From Beroe forskalii (taxonomy: Eukaryota; Ctenophora; Nuda; Beroida; Beroidae), in the NCBI GenBank assembly GCA_011033025.1, contig WFMF01000191.1:266683-330682 (forward strand): a DNA stretch of 64,000 nucleotides, read 5' to 3'. Below are positions 1 through 10,344 of this stretch, one piece after another. A program made the translations under genes and the position numbers. Under the pieces are notes generated by a model. It worked only from the letters and a program-made list of their open reading frames with translations. It did no database searches and was not told where the DNA came from. Within the stretch, counting starts at the first letter, position 1; every line of letters begins with the position of its first letter.

Positions 1-266
1 TTTGACTGTACAGTCATCAATTTCTCTCCTTTCCTTCCAAGGAAATGAGATTTTTCACAAAAATCGTGAATAGATTCATCAACATCATCAAGAATGTCCC
101 TTTTTGTGGAGTTATTTTCATCATCTGAATCATCAAACTTAGTTATCTTATTGACAGAATTTTCTGCAAGAGCTTGGTGAATTGCTCTATTTTGAGAGTT
201 GTTTTCTAACTTCCTATTCAAGAGAGCTGCAAGACGAATTTCATTTGACTTTGTTTCTTTTGACAT
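1..266 (-). CDS. Partial ORF running off the left edge, unknown acidic protein
   Basis: An open frame starts at an ATG at 266-264 and stays open for 88 codons to the window edge. The product is hydrophilic. Its N-terminus is MSKETKSNEIRLAALLN, and an acidic stretch (FDDSDDENN) lies near residues 45-53. No signal peptide or membrane segment is visible and I recognise no family. It lies next to dispersed repeats, so it may belong to a transposable element or be the first exon of a host gene. Only the start is seen, so function cannot be assigned. Confidence 0.35.
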   Translation of the reverse strand, partial: MSKETKSNEIRLAALLNRKLENNSQNRAIHQALAENSVNKITKFDDSDDENNSTKRDILDDVDESIHDFCEKSHFLGRKGEKLMTVQS

Positions 267-419
267 TTAGATCAGAGCCAATCAGCTCAAATTTTATTAT
301 TTACCTATTACAGTACAAAAATTGAAGAGCAAATGAACATTGAACAAGGTATGAATCATATAGAAAAGACACATTAGATGCATTGCCCCTCATTGCTCAC
401 TTGTTTAGGCAATAGTAAA

Positions 420-965
420 CTGGGGGGGTCCACCGGCCAACAGCTATCAGCCAATTGGAAATTGGAAATTTTTTCGACAGTTGGCCGTTTTTTATATTTA
501 ATACTGCTATTTAGGGGGTCCGATCAAAAAACTCCCAAAGAGAAAGTTGCTTGCAATAGTTCTAAGAACACATCTGAGTGCAGTTGAAGACACTATTATA
601 TTGAAGTCACGAAAAAAGGTGATATTTAAGATTATTTAGCTCATTTTCGTAAAGTCTCGTACTTTTAGCAACTCATAGACCAGGGGGGGTCCACCGGCCA
701 ACAGCCATCGGCCAATTGGCCGAAATTGGAAATTTTTTAGACGGTTGGCCGTTTTTCTATTTTTGATATTTTAATATTTACCGCTCTTTAGGTGGGTCCA
801 ATCAAAAAACACCCCGAGAGAAAGTTGCTTGCAATAGTACTAAGAACACATCTGAGTACATTCGAAGACTCTAACGTCGAAATCACGAAAAGAAATGTGA
901 CATCAAAGTTAATTTAGCTCTTTTTTGTACAGTCTAGTACTTAAAGCAACTAATAGACCAGGATC
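420..965. repeat. Two-copy direct repeat, about 265 bp per unit
   Basis: The units start at about 420 and 683. Both contain GGGGGGGTCCACCGGCCAAC, then a GGCCGTTTTT block, then GAGAAAGTTGCTTGCAATAG and a CACATCTGAGT block, and both end in a TAGACCAGG block. The units differ by small indels, so the duplication is not very recent. No coding potential is evident. Confidence 0.7.
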
Positions 966-978
966 ATCCTACTGTTAA

Positions 979-1680
979 GGGGGCGGGGGGGGGGTCTGAG
1001 GTCGATTTTCGGTTTTTTGTTGTTTCTGATAGAGCTGAACGCCAGCTACCAGTAGGTTTTTACCCCATGAAAAAATATTGTTCCTAGCCAAAGTTATGAA
1101 TTTTTCAAATTGCCAGTTTGCCTGTAATTACAGTACGTGCGCAAACTTACGACGTGATTTGCCGAAAATTAACTTTAAAATTATACTCCTCCTACAAACT
1201 TTGAGATAAACCCTTGAAACTTGGTAGTTATGTTCTAGGGCATAAAACTAAACTTTGCATCGAGCCGATTTTTGATTTAGGCCTCAGAAGTGAAAATATG
1301 ATTTTCAGAGTTGGCTCCTGTCACAAAAATCATCAAAATTGGTGATTTTGAGATTTCAAAATCGATATTTTCACTTCTGAGGCCTAAATCAAAATCGGCT
1401 TTGATGCAAAGTTTATTTTATGCCCTAGAACATAACTACCAAGTTTCAAGGGTTTATCTCAAAATTTGTAGGAGGAGTATAATTTTAAAGTTAATTTTCG
1501 GCAAATCGTAAGTTTGCGCGTGCACTGTAATTACAGGCGAACTCGCGATTTGAAAAATTCATAACTTCGGCTAGGAACAATATTTTTTGATGCGGTAAAA
1601 ACCTACTAGTAGCTGGCATTCAGCTCTATCAGAAACAACAAAAAACCGAAAATCGACCTCAGACCCCCCCCCCGGCCCCC
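979..1680. mobile_element. Fold-back MITE with long inverted repeats and TTAA target duplication
   Basis: Two arms of about 330 bp (979-1305 and about 1345-1680) are near-perfect reverse complements, including the terminal GGGGGC / GCCCCC, the internal CGATTTTCGG block and the ATTACAG block. TTAA flanks both ends (975-978 and 1681-1684). TTAA target duplication is known for piggyBac and Kolobok superfamilies. There is no transposase frame inside, so this is a non-autonomous element. The short ORF at 1311-1511 is only the palindrome read through. Confidence 0.75.
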
Positions 1681-1684
1681 TTAA

Positions 1685-2175
1685 TAGTAGTGGAGGCTGT
1701 GTGGAGCTTAGTGAAGGCTGACTGGAGCCTAGTGGAGGCTGAGTGGAGCCTTGTGGAGACTGAGTGGAGCATAGTTGATGTTAGTAGAGGCACGCTGGAG
1801 CCTCTTGGAGGCTGTGTGGAGCTTATTGGAGATTGTGTGGAGCCTAGTGTAGGATGTGTGGATCCTAGTGGAGGCTGTGTTGAGCATAGTGGAGGCGGAG
1901 TGGAGCCTAGTGAAGGCTGAGTGGAACATAGTAGAGGCTTAGTGAAGCCTAGTGGAAGCTGGGTGGAGCCTAGTGGAGGCTGAGTTGAGCCTAGTGGAGG
2001 CTGAGTTGAGCCTAGTGGAGGCTGACTGGAGGCTGGGTAGAGCCTAGTGGTGGCTGTGTGAAGCCTAGTGGTGGTAGTGTGGAGCCTAGTGGAGGCTGTG
2101 TGGAGCCTAGTGGAGGCTGAGTGGTGCCTAGTGGGGGCTGAGTGGTGCCTAGTGGAGGATAGTTGGAGCTGTCTC
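1685..2175. repeat. Minisatellite, about 21-bp unit (TGGAGGCTGAGTGGAGCCTAG)
   Basis: Over 20 degenerate copies of a unit built from two half-units, GTGGAGGCTG and AGTGGAGCCTA, run head to tail. Because the unit length is a multiple of three, spurious frames stay open on both strands (1690-1920 plus, 1729-1929 minus). From 2,270 to 2,600 the same words recur in decayed and inverted form (GCCTCCACTAGCCTCCATTAG), suggesting an older flank of the array. Confidence 0.85.
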
Positions 2176-2599
2176 AGTCTGAAAGTTTGAATCTATTAAT
2201 TGTTTTTCAAATTACTAAATAGTAAATTAGTGCACATTTTACCAGTTTCTGCTAATTGATTTAGGCTCTAGTCAGCATCCGAATAGTCTCCACTAGCCTC
2301 CATTAGGCTCCATATTAAAGCTTTAGCCTCCACGAAAATGTTATATTTCAGTTTCCATGGGGGCAAATGGAGGCTAATTATTCAGTGGAGGTCAAACTAA
2401 ACCTAAATTTTAGCCTCCATAGAGGTTGAGTGGAGGCTAATGGAAGCTAGTGAAAGCTAGTGAAAGCTAGTGAAAGCCTCAACAATGGAGGCTATTTTTA
2501 GAAAATTAGACTATTGCAGCCTCAATTTTTGAAATAAACCTACATTCAGCCTCTGCCCCCATGGATGCTAATACAGGCTAATTTTGGTAATTTTCCTGT

Positions 2600-5300
2600 G
2601 GTACCATTTTGCCAAAGACACGTTATCTGATGAAATGGTAAATGATAAGTAGATAGTACATTCATGGACCCATGCCTGGGAATTATAAACATCTCTTTTC
2701 TCGAACTAAAAGGTTCTTGAAATTTCTAACCCTGGTCCTTCAGCCTTAGGATACCTTTTTGTAAACAGTATGGTGCTTGGAGAGGTATGGTCCAGGCATA
2801 AAGCCTCAAAGGGGAAGGTCTGAATGAAAATTAAGCATTGGATATCGTTCAGCTCCTTTGAAAACCATTATGCACACGTCCTGTATGCACTGTGGACATG
2901 AAATCAGAAATTTTGGATAACTATGGCAAACTTTGGCAAACATTTTTTTGGCAAACTCCAAAAAAAGTGGAAGCATTTGCCAAAGTCTGCCTTACCCCCC
3001 CAGTTTTAGCCACAAAAGAAGTTTCATGGTGATTGGTGAAAAATGAGGTCGTGGGAGGCCTCCGAAAATCGAGGATCCTTACTAGGCCAAAATATGGTGA
3101 CTAGACCAAAATATGGTGACTAAGCCAAAATATGGTGACTTTGAGTATCTATACCTCAGCTCACGAACATTGCTCCATCTTTTCCAGGCGTATCAATGTT
3201 CTTTCTCAGGCAAATATCAAGGGTAAGTTTCAAGTCTTCCCGATTTAAGGGAAATGTGTGGTGGCCCCTTAAAAATATAAATTTGAGCCGTGCAAAAAAG
3301 TCGAAAATTTGGCCAAGTCCAATTTCAGGCTGAATTCCAAAAGTGCAGGGCTGTTGTGCTAATACAATAGTGTAGGTTCAAATTGAGTGTCCGCCAAAGG
3401 GTCAAAATCAAGTTCAATTTGGCCTGATGGTTATGTTTCTATCATTTTCTGTATCATCTCAGGATTCCAGAATGGTATCATTATATACAAATTTTTTCGT
3501 TTAAATTCATTTTTTTCAAGAGTTTCTGTTTATTTTCATGACATTGAAAATCCATCATTTCAGCCAAAACATGCTAAATTTCTGCTGCTTTGGAGCATCA
3601 AAGTGGCAAAATATGGCTCAATATGAAGTAGTGTGATTGACACATCATTTTTGAATGATTTTGGGACCTCTTGTATGACTAAAATTCACAATATGACCAT
3701 TTTATGACCTCATGGTCCAAAAATTGACATTTACTCATTTTTTGATGAATGTTCTGCATTATAGGCATATTCAAGGTATCTGACCTTGCTGGGGGTATTG
3801 ATTTAAGTATAAGGAAGTTTTTGAAAACAATACATTGCCCTGGAAGTGGTCACATGTCAAGTAATTTGCTTGCGGGACATAATTTTGTCTCACGTAATGA
3901 TAAAATTTTGAACTCTAAAATCAAAATTCTTGATAGGGATGATTGTTGACTTCCAGATGATATGTAAGCTTTTGTTAGATGTCCCTCATAACAAAACAAG
4001 TCCTCTGGGTGAATAAGTTTATGAAATATTCCAATATTTTGCCTGTTTTGGTCATTTTTGTAAAATTTTTGAAGAAGGTGAAAAATCTCACTAGAAGGCA
4101 AAACTTGGATGAAATCCATCTCTTATCAACCAATTTGCATGGTTATATCAAAAAAAAGAGTTTGGGCCCATGAAATGTCCTTTGGATATCATTTTTCCAA
4201 AGGTGTGGTGGGGCGCGGGACATATTTATGTCTCGCGTAACCTTATTTTTGGATAGGAATTTTTCTGGACTTCTCCAAGTGTGCCCAAATGTGTCCATAC
4301 CACGTCCCTAACATATCCATAGTACCCAAAAGCCAATAAAAATTGATTTAAAATTGATCTTGAGGATATTTCTTCATTGCGCGGGACATAATTACGTCTC
4401 GCGCACTCCAATGCGCATCACATTTTTGACCATAACTTGGCCATCTTTCCAGCTAGAACAAAAATTTTGGGTCCATCAGAAAGCTGAATCTTGGCAGAAT
4501 ACAATGCAGACAAGCAATTATTGAAAAGAGCAGATAAAGACCTCCATAATAAATCCTTATGTTGATGATGGAGTTTTTCTTACTTTTTTTGTAACCTTAA
4601 TGTTTTTAGATAAAGTTGAATATCTGCTGAACCATAAGTCCAATTGACTCGATTTTTGGTTTGTCTTGAAGCTTAGGCTTCGTGCTAATGCTACAAGCTG
4701 AAAATCCCTATTGAACTTACTTTCTGGCCTCGTGATAGCCAATTCAATAAGGTAACAAAATTCATGTAACCTTATTTATAGGCAAATTTTAAGCGATATG
4801 GAAATTATTCTCAAAATTGACCAAAAAATGGGATTTACTTCTGGTTTTTTGCATTCTAAATCATTTTCATGGTCTTTGGTAAGGTATTTAAGCCAAAAAT
4901 TATTCAAAATTGATGCTATCTTCATGCCAAACTTTTGTATAGAAGTTGGCGGACAAAATTTTAGCATCTTTTGAACCTACACAATAGTGACTGAATCAAC
5001 ATTTTGATTTACTTGGTGCTTGAATAGAACAAGAAATGGCCCATGGAAATGAAGTGCACATGAGTTCACATTGACATTTTGTAGAAATTAGGCAAATTTG
5101 AAATTTGAGTCTTAAGACCGAATTTTCCACTTGATTTGATTGAAACAAGTCACAATGCAATAGAGAAACATGATTCCAGGTCCATATAACAAATTTTGCA
5201 CGTGAGTTCACGCAGACGTTTTGTAGAAATTAGGGAAGTTATTATTTCGACGATTTTAACAAATGATTTCTATTTTGCTATTTTCAGAGTGTATTGCCTG
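2600..5300. other. AT-rich stretch without recognisable genes
   Basis: Only short, unsupported frames occur. Three tandem copies of a CCAAAATATGGTGACTA unit lie at 3,088-3,140. Two copies of a unit with GAGTTCAC and TTTTGTAGAAATTAGG lie at about 5,060 and 5,205; the same unit returns on the other side of the assembly gap. Nothing else is supportable here. Confidence 0.5.
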
Positions 5301-5319
5301 AGTTGTTAAAGCCCCCCTC

Positions 5320-5712
5320 ATGTCCAACAAGGGAAATAAACAAGGAGATACAAGTAAGAAAGGCAGTACAATACATGACTATGAAAATGACAGCAGCATG
5401 AACCCATCAATCATCAATGGTAAATGTGATAGATGTCCCTTTAATGGTAACATTTTGAATGAAAGTGTTTGTTGTTCTTTGTGTAATGAAGTTTTCCATG
5501 CCTTGTGCCGAGATAAAAGGGTAGTTTCACTAACACATCCATATCATCTAAATCATTTCTTGAAATGTTCAACTCTATATCTGCCCACTATGGTCCTAAC
5601 AAAGATCGCTGGGGCAGATTTATCTTCATATGTGATCCTTGCTGCACGAAATATTCTAGTTCTAATAATGATTATACTGTGCAGTTGGTCTGGAAAATGC
5701 TCAGAATGTTGA
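5320..5712 (+). pseudogene. PHD-finger ORF fragment, probably frameshifted, transposon-like
   Basis: The frame starts MSNKGNKQGDTSKKG and reaches a Cys-rich block with CDRC, then VCCSLC, then FHALC. This is the first part of a PHD zinc finger (C-x2-C...C-x2-C-x4-H-x2-C). The final Cys pair is missing in this frame but appears in the neighbouring plus frame as RFIFICDPCCTK at about 5,625-5,660. A one-base-type frameshift near 5,560 would join them. PHD fingers of this type occur in ORF1 of some LINE retrotransposons and in domesticated proteins. The ORF is followed at once by the assembly gap, so the rest is unknown. A sequencing error instead of a true mutation is possible. Confidence 0.45.
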
Positions 5713-5753
5713 TATTAATCTACCCCTTCTATCTCTGAAAAACTCCCCAAGGC

Positions 5754-5853
5754 NNNNNNNNNNNNNNNNNNNNNNNNNNNNNNNNNNNNNNNNNNNNNNN
5801 NNNNNNNNNNNNNNNNNNNNNNNNNNNNNNNNNNNNNNNNNNNNNNNNNNNNN
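5754..5853. other. Assembly gap of 100 N
   Basis: Exactly 100 N bases, the usual placeholder for a gap of unknown length. The sequence to its right (5,854-6,800) has runs of stretched homopolymers and looks like low-quality consensus. Confidence 0.99.
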
Positions 5854-6827
5854 GGCAAGGGAAGGGGGGAAACCTATTTTGGTGAACGCCCAAAAAAGGT
5901 AAAAAAAAATATTTTTCTAAAGCATTTTGTCTTTGGTTTTAATAATTTTTTTGTTTTTTTTTTTATTTGGTGCTTTGAGACCTTAAATTTTACAATAAAA
6001 CTTTTAGGGCATCGTAAAGGTTTTGCTAAATTTTAAAATTAACTCAAATTATTAAAAATTAGTTTTACTTGACTGTGCTTTTTGAACGAATAACTATAAG
6101 GTTTCAGCCACGGTGGGTGTTTTTCTTTGGAGCCTTTACGCATTTTGGAAATTAGGGTTTAAGGGGAAAAATTTTCCCGGATTTTGACGTTTGGTTGAAA
6201 GGTTAATTACATAATGAATGAAAAAAGAATGGGGGATTAGGTTCACCGGACTTTTTGTAGAAATTGGGGGGATTTAAAAAATTGATTTTAACAGGATTTT
6301 CGACTTGATATTTTAAAATTTAAATACAACTAATACGTGAAATTAGATCTGGTTTCCCCATATTTCAGCACGTGGTACACAAGGACTTTGTAGAAATTAG
6401 GGATTTGAAGAAATTGATATTTGGACGACTGTACTTGAATTTTTTAAATAAACTAATGCAAAAAATTAGATCTGGTTCCCATATTTTAGCACTGAGTCAC
6501 GTGGACGTTTTTGTAAATAAATTAAAAATATATCAATTCTAGTAATTCCAAGTTAGAATAACGTATTTTGGGTTCTCTGGGTAAAATTGCGTGGGTTAGA
6601 CTTCGTTTGGGCTATCGTGGGTTCGTTTTCGTGGGGGGCAAGTTACGGGGGCCCAAACTTTTGGGCTCGGGTTCAAACTACCATCTGTCAAAAATTAAAC
6701 CCAAAAAGGGGGGGTTATTAAACCCCCCGGGGGGGACCTAAAAAGGGCAAAAAAAACCCCTCCCAAAACCCGCGGGGGTTCTGAAACCCCAAGGTTTTGG
6801 TGGTTTTATTGAGATAGGCATCCAGGC

Positions 6828-7778
6828 CCCAGTGGAATAATTTTATAAGTGGCTGGGAATGGGGATTTCATGGGAGAAAAACGGCTTTTCTGTCTAGCGG
6901 CGTGTCTGAAGACTACTTCAGTCATGATTTCATTCTCGATATGGCGTTGAATTACATGTCTTCACCTAGCAACATGAGACGATGACGTTACGAAATAACA
7001 GATACAAATGGAATAATGTGAAATCACTTTCTTTTCACTACATGCGCCGCGCATTAGTATGTATCCGGCAAAAGATGGAAGTTCTGCGGAGGTTACTTCG
7101 TATGCAAAGCAAGTAATGTCATTAGTGAGTGTGTTTGCGCGCGTCAACATACCCTACCTCAATCCATTAAATTAAAGCTTGGAACTCGGGCGATATAAAC
7201 GCAAAAGAGCTGCGTTCATTATAATTTATACTATCATGGAGTCATAAAGTAGCAAAATGCCTTTTTTGCGTCATAAGGGAATTTCACTATCAAACGGGGA
7301 CCTCGAAAGTCAACATTGCTAAGCACATTATTTTCGAAACATGACCAGGCCATATGGCTGATAAGGTTCCCATTCAATGAATCCACAAAACACTGCTTCA
7401 CGACAAAAGTTGATATAATGAGTTCCTGGATGTATAAACAAGCAATGGAATCCTTGCAGCCGGATTTTTAGGAGTCCCTGGCTACTTTGAGAGTCTGGCA
7501 GCTAGTTTGGGGAATATTTTGGCTAGATTAGGATCCTGGTAGCTTTTTTAGGAATGAATGACGCGCGTTTTGTGCGCGTTAATTGGATACTGACGCAGTT
7601 TGGAAATTTAACGCTATCCAAAACTAGCGAGTTGAGACCATGATAATAATTGCGGCATAAAATAGCCAAATATTAATATCAAGTTTCTGTCAACCTAAAT
7701 GGGCTTTTTTGCTTCGATTTGGACAAATTTTGGCTGGGATTGTCGCTCCAACATTCCTCATATTATTCCACTGGGCAT
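6828..7778. mobile_element. Possible short-TIR element (CCCAGTGGAATAAT ends)
   Basis: CCCAGTGGAATAAT at the left end is matched by its reverse complement ATTATTCCACTGGG at 7,763-7,776. Flanking bases GGCATCC and CATCC are similar. No transposase-like frame is present between the ends. The pair could be coincidental, so this is only a candidate non-autonomous DNA transposon. Confidence 0.3.
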
Positions 7779-7784
7779 CCGAGG

Positions 7785-8135
7785 TGCATTGGACCAGCGC
7801 TGCACCCGCGCTAAACCAGCGCTGGACCTGCACCAAACCGGCGCTAGACCTGCATTAGAGTGGCACTAGACTGGCACAAGACCTGCATTAAACCAGCGCT
7901 AGACCTGCATTGCACCAGCGCTGTACCCGCGCTCAACCGGCGCTGGACCTGCACCAAACCGGCGCTAGACCTGCATTAGAGTGGCACAGGACCTGCATCA
8001 GACTGGCGCTGGCCCCGCGCTAAACCGGCGCTAAACTTGCACAAAACCGGCGCCAAACCTGCATTAGACCTGCACTAGACTGGCGTTAGACCTGCATTAA
8101 ACCGGCGCTAGACCTGCATTAGACTGGCGCTTGGA
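7785..8135. repeat. GC-rich minisatellite, unit like GGCGCTAGACCTGCATTAGAC
   Basis: About 20 alternating words such as CCAGCGCTGGACCTGCAC and CGGCGCTAGACCTGCATTA repeat in tandem. The AGCGCT / GGCGCT cores are near-palindromic. No gene is seen. Confidence 0.8.
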
Positions 8136-8159
8136 CAAAGTGGCAAACGGATCTATGCC

Positions 8160-9480
8160 CGACATCAGTGCACAGTAAGTCAGGTAGGATCAGGAGACAC
8201 GAGCTATAGGTCAGGTAGGATCAGGAGACGCCAGTTATAGGTCAGGTAGGAACCGGAGACGCCAGTAGATCAAGTAGGATAGCACCAGTACATAAGGTAG
8301 GGTCAGAAGATGCCATTAGGTCAGGTAGGATCACGATGCTCAGGTAGGATCAGGATTCAGGAGACGCCAACTGTAGGTCAGGTAGGATCAGGAGACGCCA
8401 GTCATAGGTCAGGTAGGAACTGGAGACGCCAGTAGGTAAGGTAGGATCAGAACATGCCAATAGGTAAGGTAGTATCAGGAGATGCCAGTACGTCAGGCAG
8501 GATCAGGAGACATCAGTAGGTCAGGTAGGATCAGTCCAGAATATGCCAGTTGGTCAGGTAGGATCAGGAGACGCCAGTAGGTCAGGTTGGATCAGGAGAT
8601 GCCAGATATAGGTCACTAGGTCAGGTAGGATCAGGAGACGCCAGATATAGGTCAGGCAAGATCAGGAGACGCCAGAAAATCAGGTAGGATCAGGAGATGC
8701 CAGTAGGTCGCGCAGGATCAGGAGAAGCTAGTAGGTCAGGTAGGATCAGAAGACGTTAGTAGGTCAGGTAGGATCAAGAGACGCCAATGGCTAAAACAGT
8801 TACCTATTTGAGCTTTTAATTTAAGTTTTACTAGTGGGTCAGGCAAGAAGTACCAGCTGGGTCACAGGTTAGTGTCTGCTGTCACCTATGGTCAGGCAAT
8901 GGTCGAAAGTATTAAAGTAGGTCAGGTAAGATTCGCAGAGAAGATTAGTCAGTAGGTCAGATAAGAAGCGTCACTAGGCCAGGTAAGAGTCGCCAGTAGG
9001 CCAGATAAGATTCCTTATTAGGTCAGCTAAGGTTGTCAGTAGGTCAGGTGAGAGACACTAGTAGGTCAAGTAGGAGGCGCCAGGAGATCAGGTAATGGGG
9101 AGTCACTAGTCATTGAGGAATTCAGGCAAAAGGCCTAACTTGGTCACAATTTGGTCAGGCAAGAATCGCCATCTGGAACGGGTAAAGGTCACCAAAAAGC
9201 CAATAGGTCAGGCAAAAGTCATAATTCAGTCAGGCTAGAGAGAAAGAGGCCCTAGTTGGTCAGGTCAGAGTCAACAGTGAATTAGACAAGAGTTGCAAAG
9301 CTGGACAGCACTCAGCGTGTCATCCAGGAGTCACAGCCGCTCAGGTTTGAGGTCCCATTGGATCAAGTCATAGTCACCAGTGAGTTAGGCAAAAGTTACA
9401 AGCTGGGTCTGGCATGAGTCACCAGTCACTGAGGCAAGAGTCACCAGTAAGTCAGAAAGAGACACCAGTTAGTCAGGCAA
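8160..9480. repeat. Minisatellite, about 28-bp unit (GTAGGTCAGGTAGGATCAGG...)
   Basis: From 8,160 to about 8,790 the units are regular (AGGTCAGGTAGGATCAGG plus AGACGCCA). From 8,810 to 9,480 the words loosen to TAGGTCAGGCAAGAGTCACCAG forms. This looks like one array with a young homogenised left part and an older decayed right part. Confidence 0.85.
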
Positions 9481-9755
9481 TATTGTGCATTTTACTGTTA
9501 GGTGATACCTAAGCCCTTCAAGCTCTGAAAATGTGAAAATAGCCGTTTCTATTCACCAAATAAACTTTAAAAACCACTGACTGTGAAAATTATGTTCAAA
9601 AACAACAGATTTTTATGTCAAAATTCATTGGAAAAAGCCCCAGAAATGACCAAAATGTAACCCAAAAAACCTAAAAAACCAAAAACCAAAAAAACCTAGC
9701 CCAAGAATCGAAAAATAGGGGTAGGGCTTGGTTTTTTTTGGGCTAATCCCCCATT

Positions 9756-9953
9756 GGCTAATACACTTAGAGCATGGCAAATGGTCATGACACTAATAAA
9801 ATTATTGCACTCGGCTTCGCCTCGTGCAATAATTTAATATTATCACCTCGGCCTGCTCCTCGTGCGACAATACAAATTATTGCACTCGGCTACGCCTCGT
9901 GCAATAATTTCTATTAGCGCATTCCCAGCCATGCTCTAAGCGTATATTAGCAG
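9756..9953. mobile_element. Small fold-back MITE with TGCACTCGGC hairpins
   Basis: The ends GGCTAATACACTTAGAGCATGG and the reverse complement of CCATGCTCTAAGCG...TTAGC form about 30-bp inverted ends. Inside are hairpins of the form ATTATTGCACTCGGC / GCCTCGTGCAATAAT. The total length is about 200 bp and no coding frame is present. Confidence 0.55.
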
Positions 9954-10344
9954 TTCCTATCTACTCAATGCGAGTTTTTGCTTGAATTTGGGCTAAAAAG
10001 CTTTTTCATCTACTCAATGAGGCCAGGACAATTTCTATTGTCGGTTATTAGGATACCTACAAACTTAAACGCATGGATGATATAGTATTGTATCATCCGC
10101 CACCCAGTTCGTTTGCCGAACTTTTTAACAGAAGATTGTGTGGCTAATTAGTGATTTACTAAATTTGTGTGTGCTGTAATGTGTGATGCTTTACAGTTTA
10201 GCTACGAGTGACGAATTGGCATCTCGTGTGATTTCTGGTTGATTTAATTCAGTTCTATTGTCATCATTAATTTGTATATTTATTTCATAGCCCTAATTAT
10301 GGGTACCCCACCGTGGGTTTTGAACAAACAAACGAAATGATTTA

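Noticed and set aside
7785-9480. Possible CRISPR-like array because of regular repeats
   Set aside because: Units are contiguous degenerate tandem repeats without unique spacers, in a eukaryotic genome.
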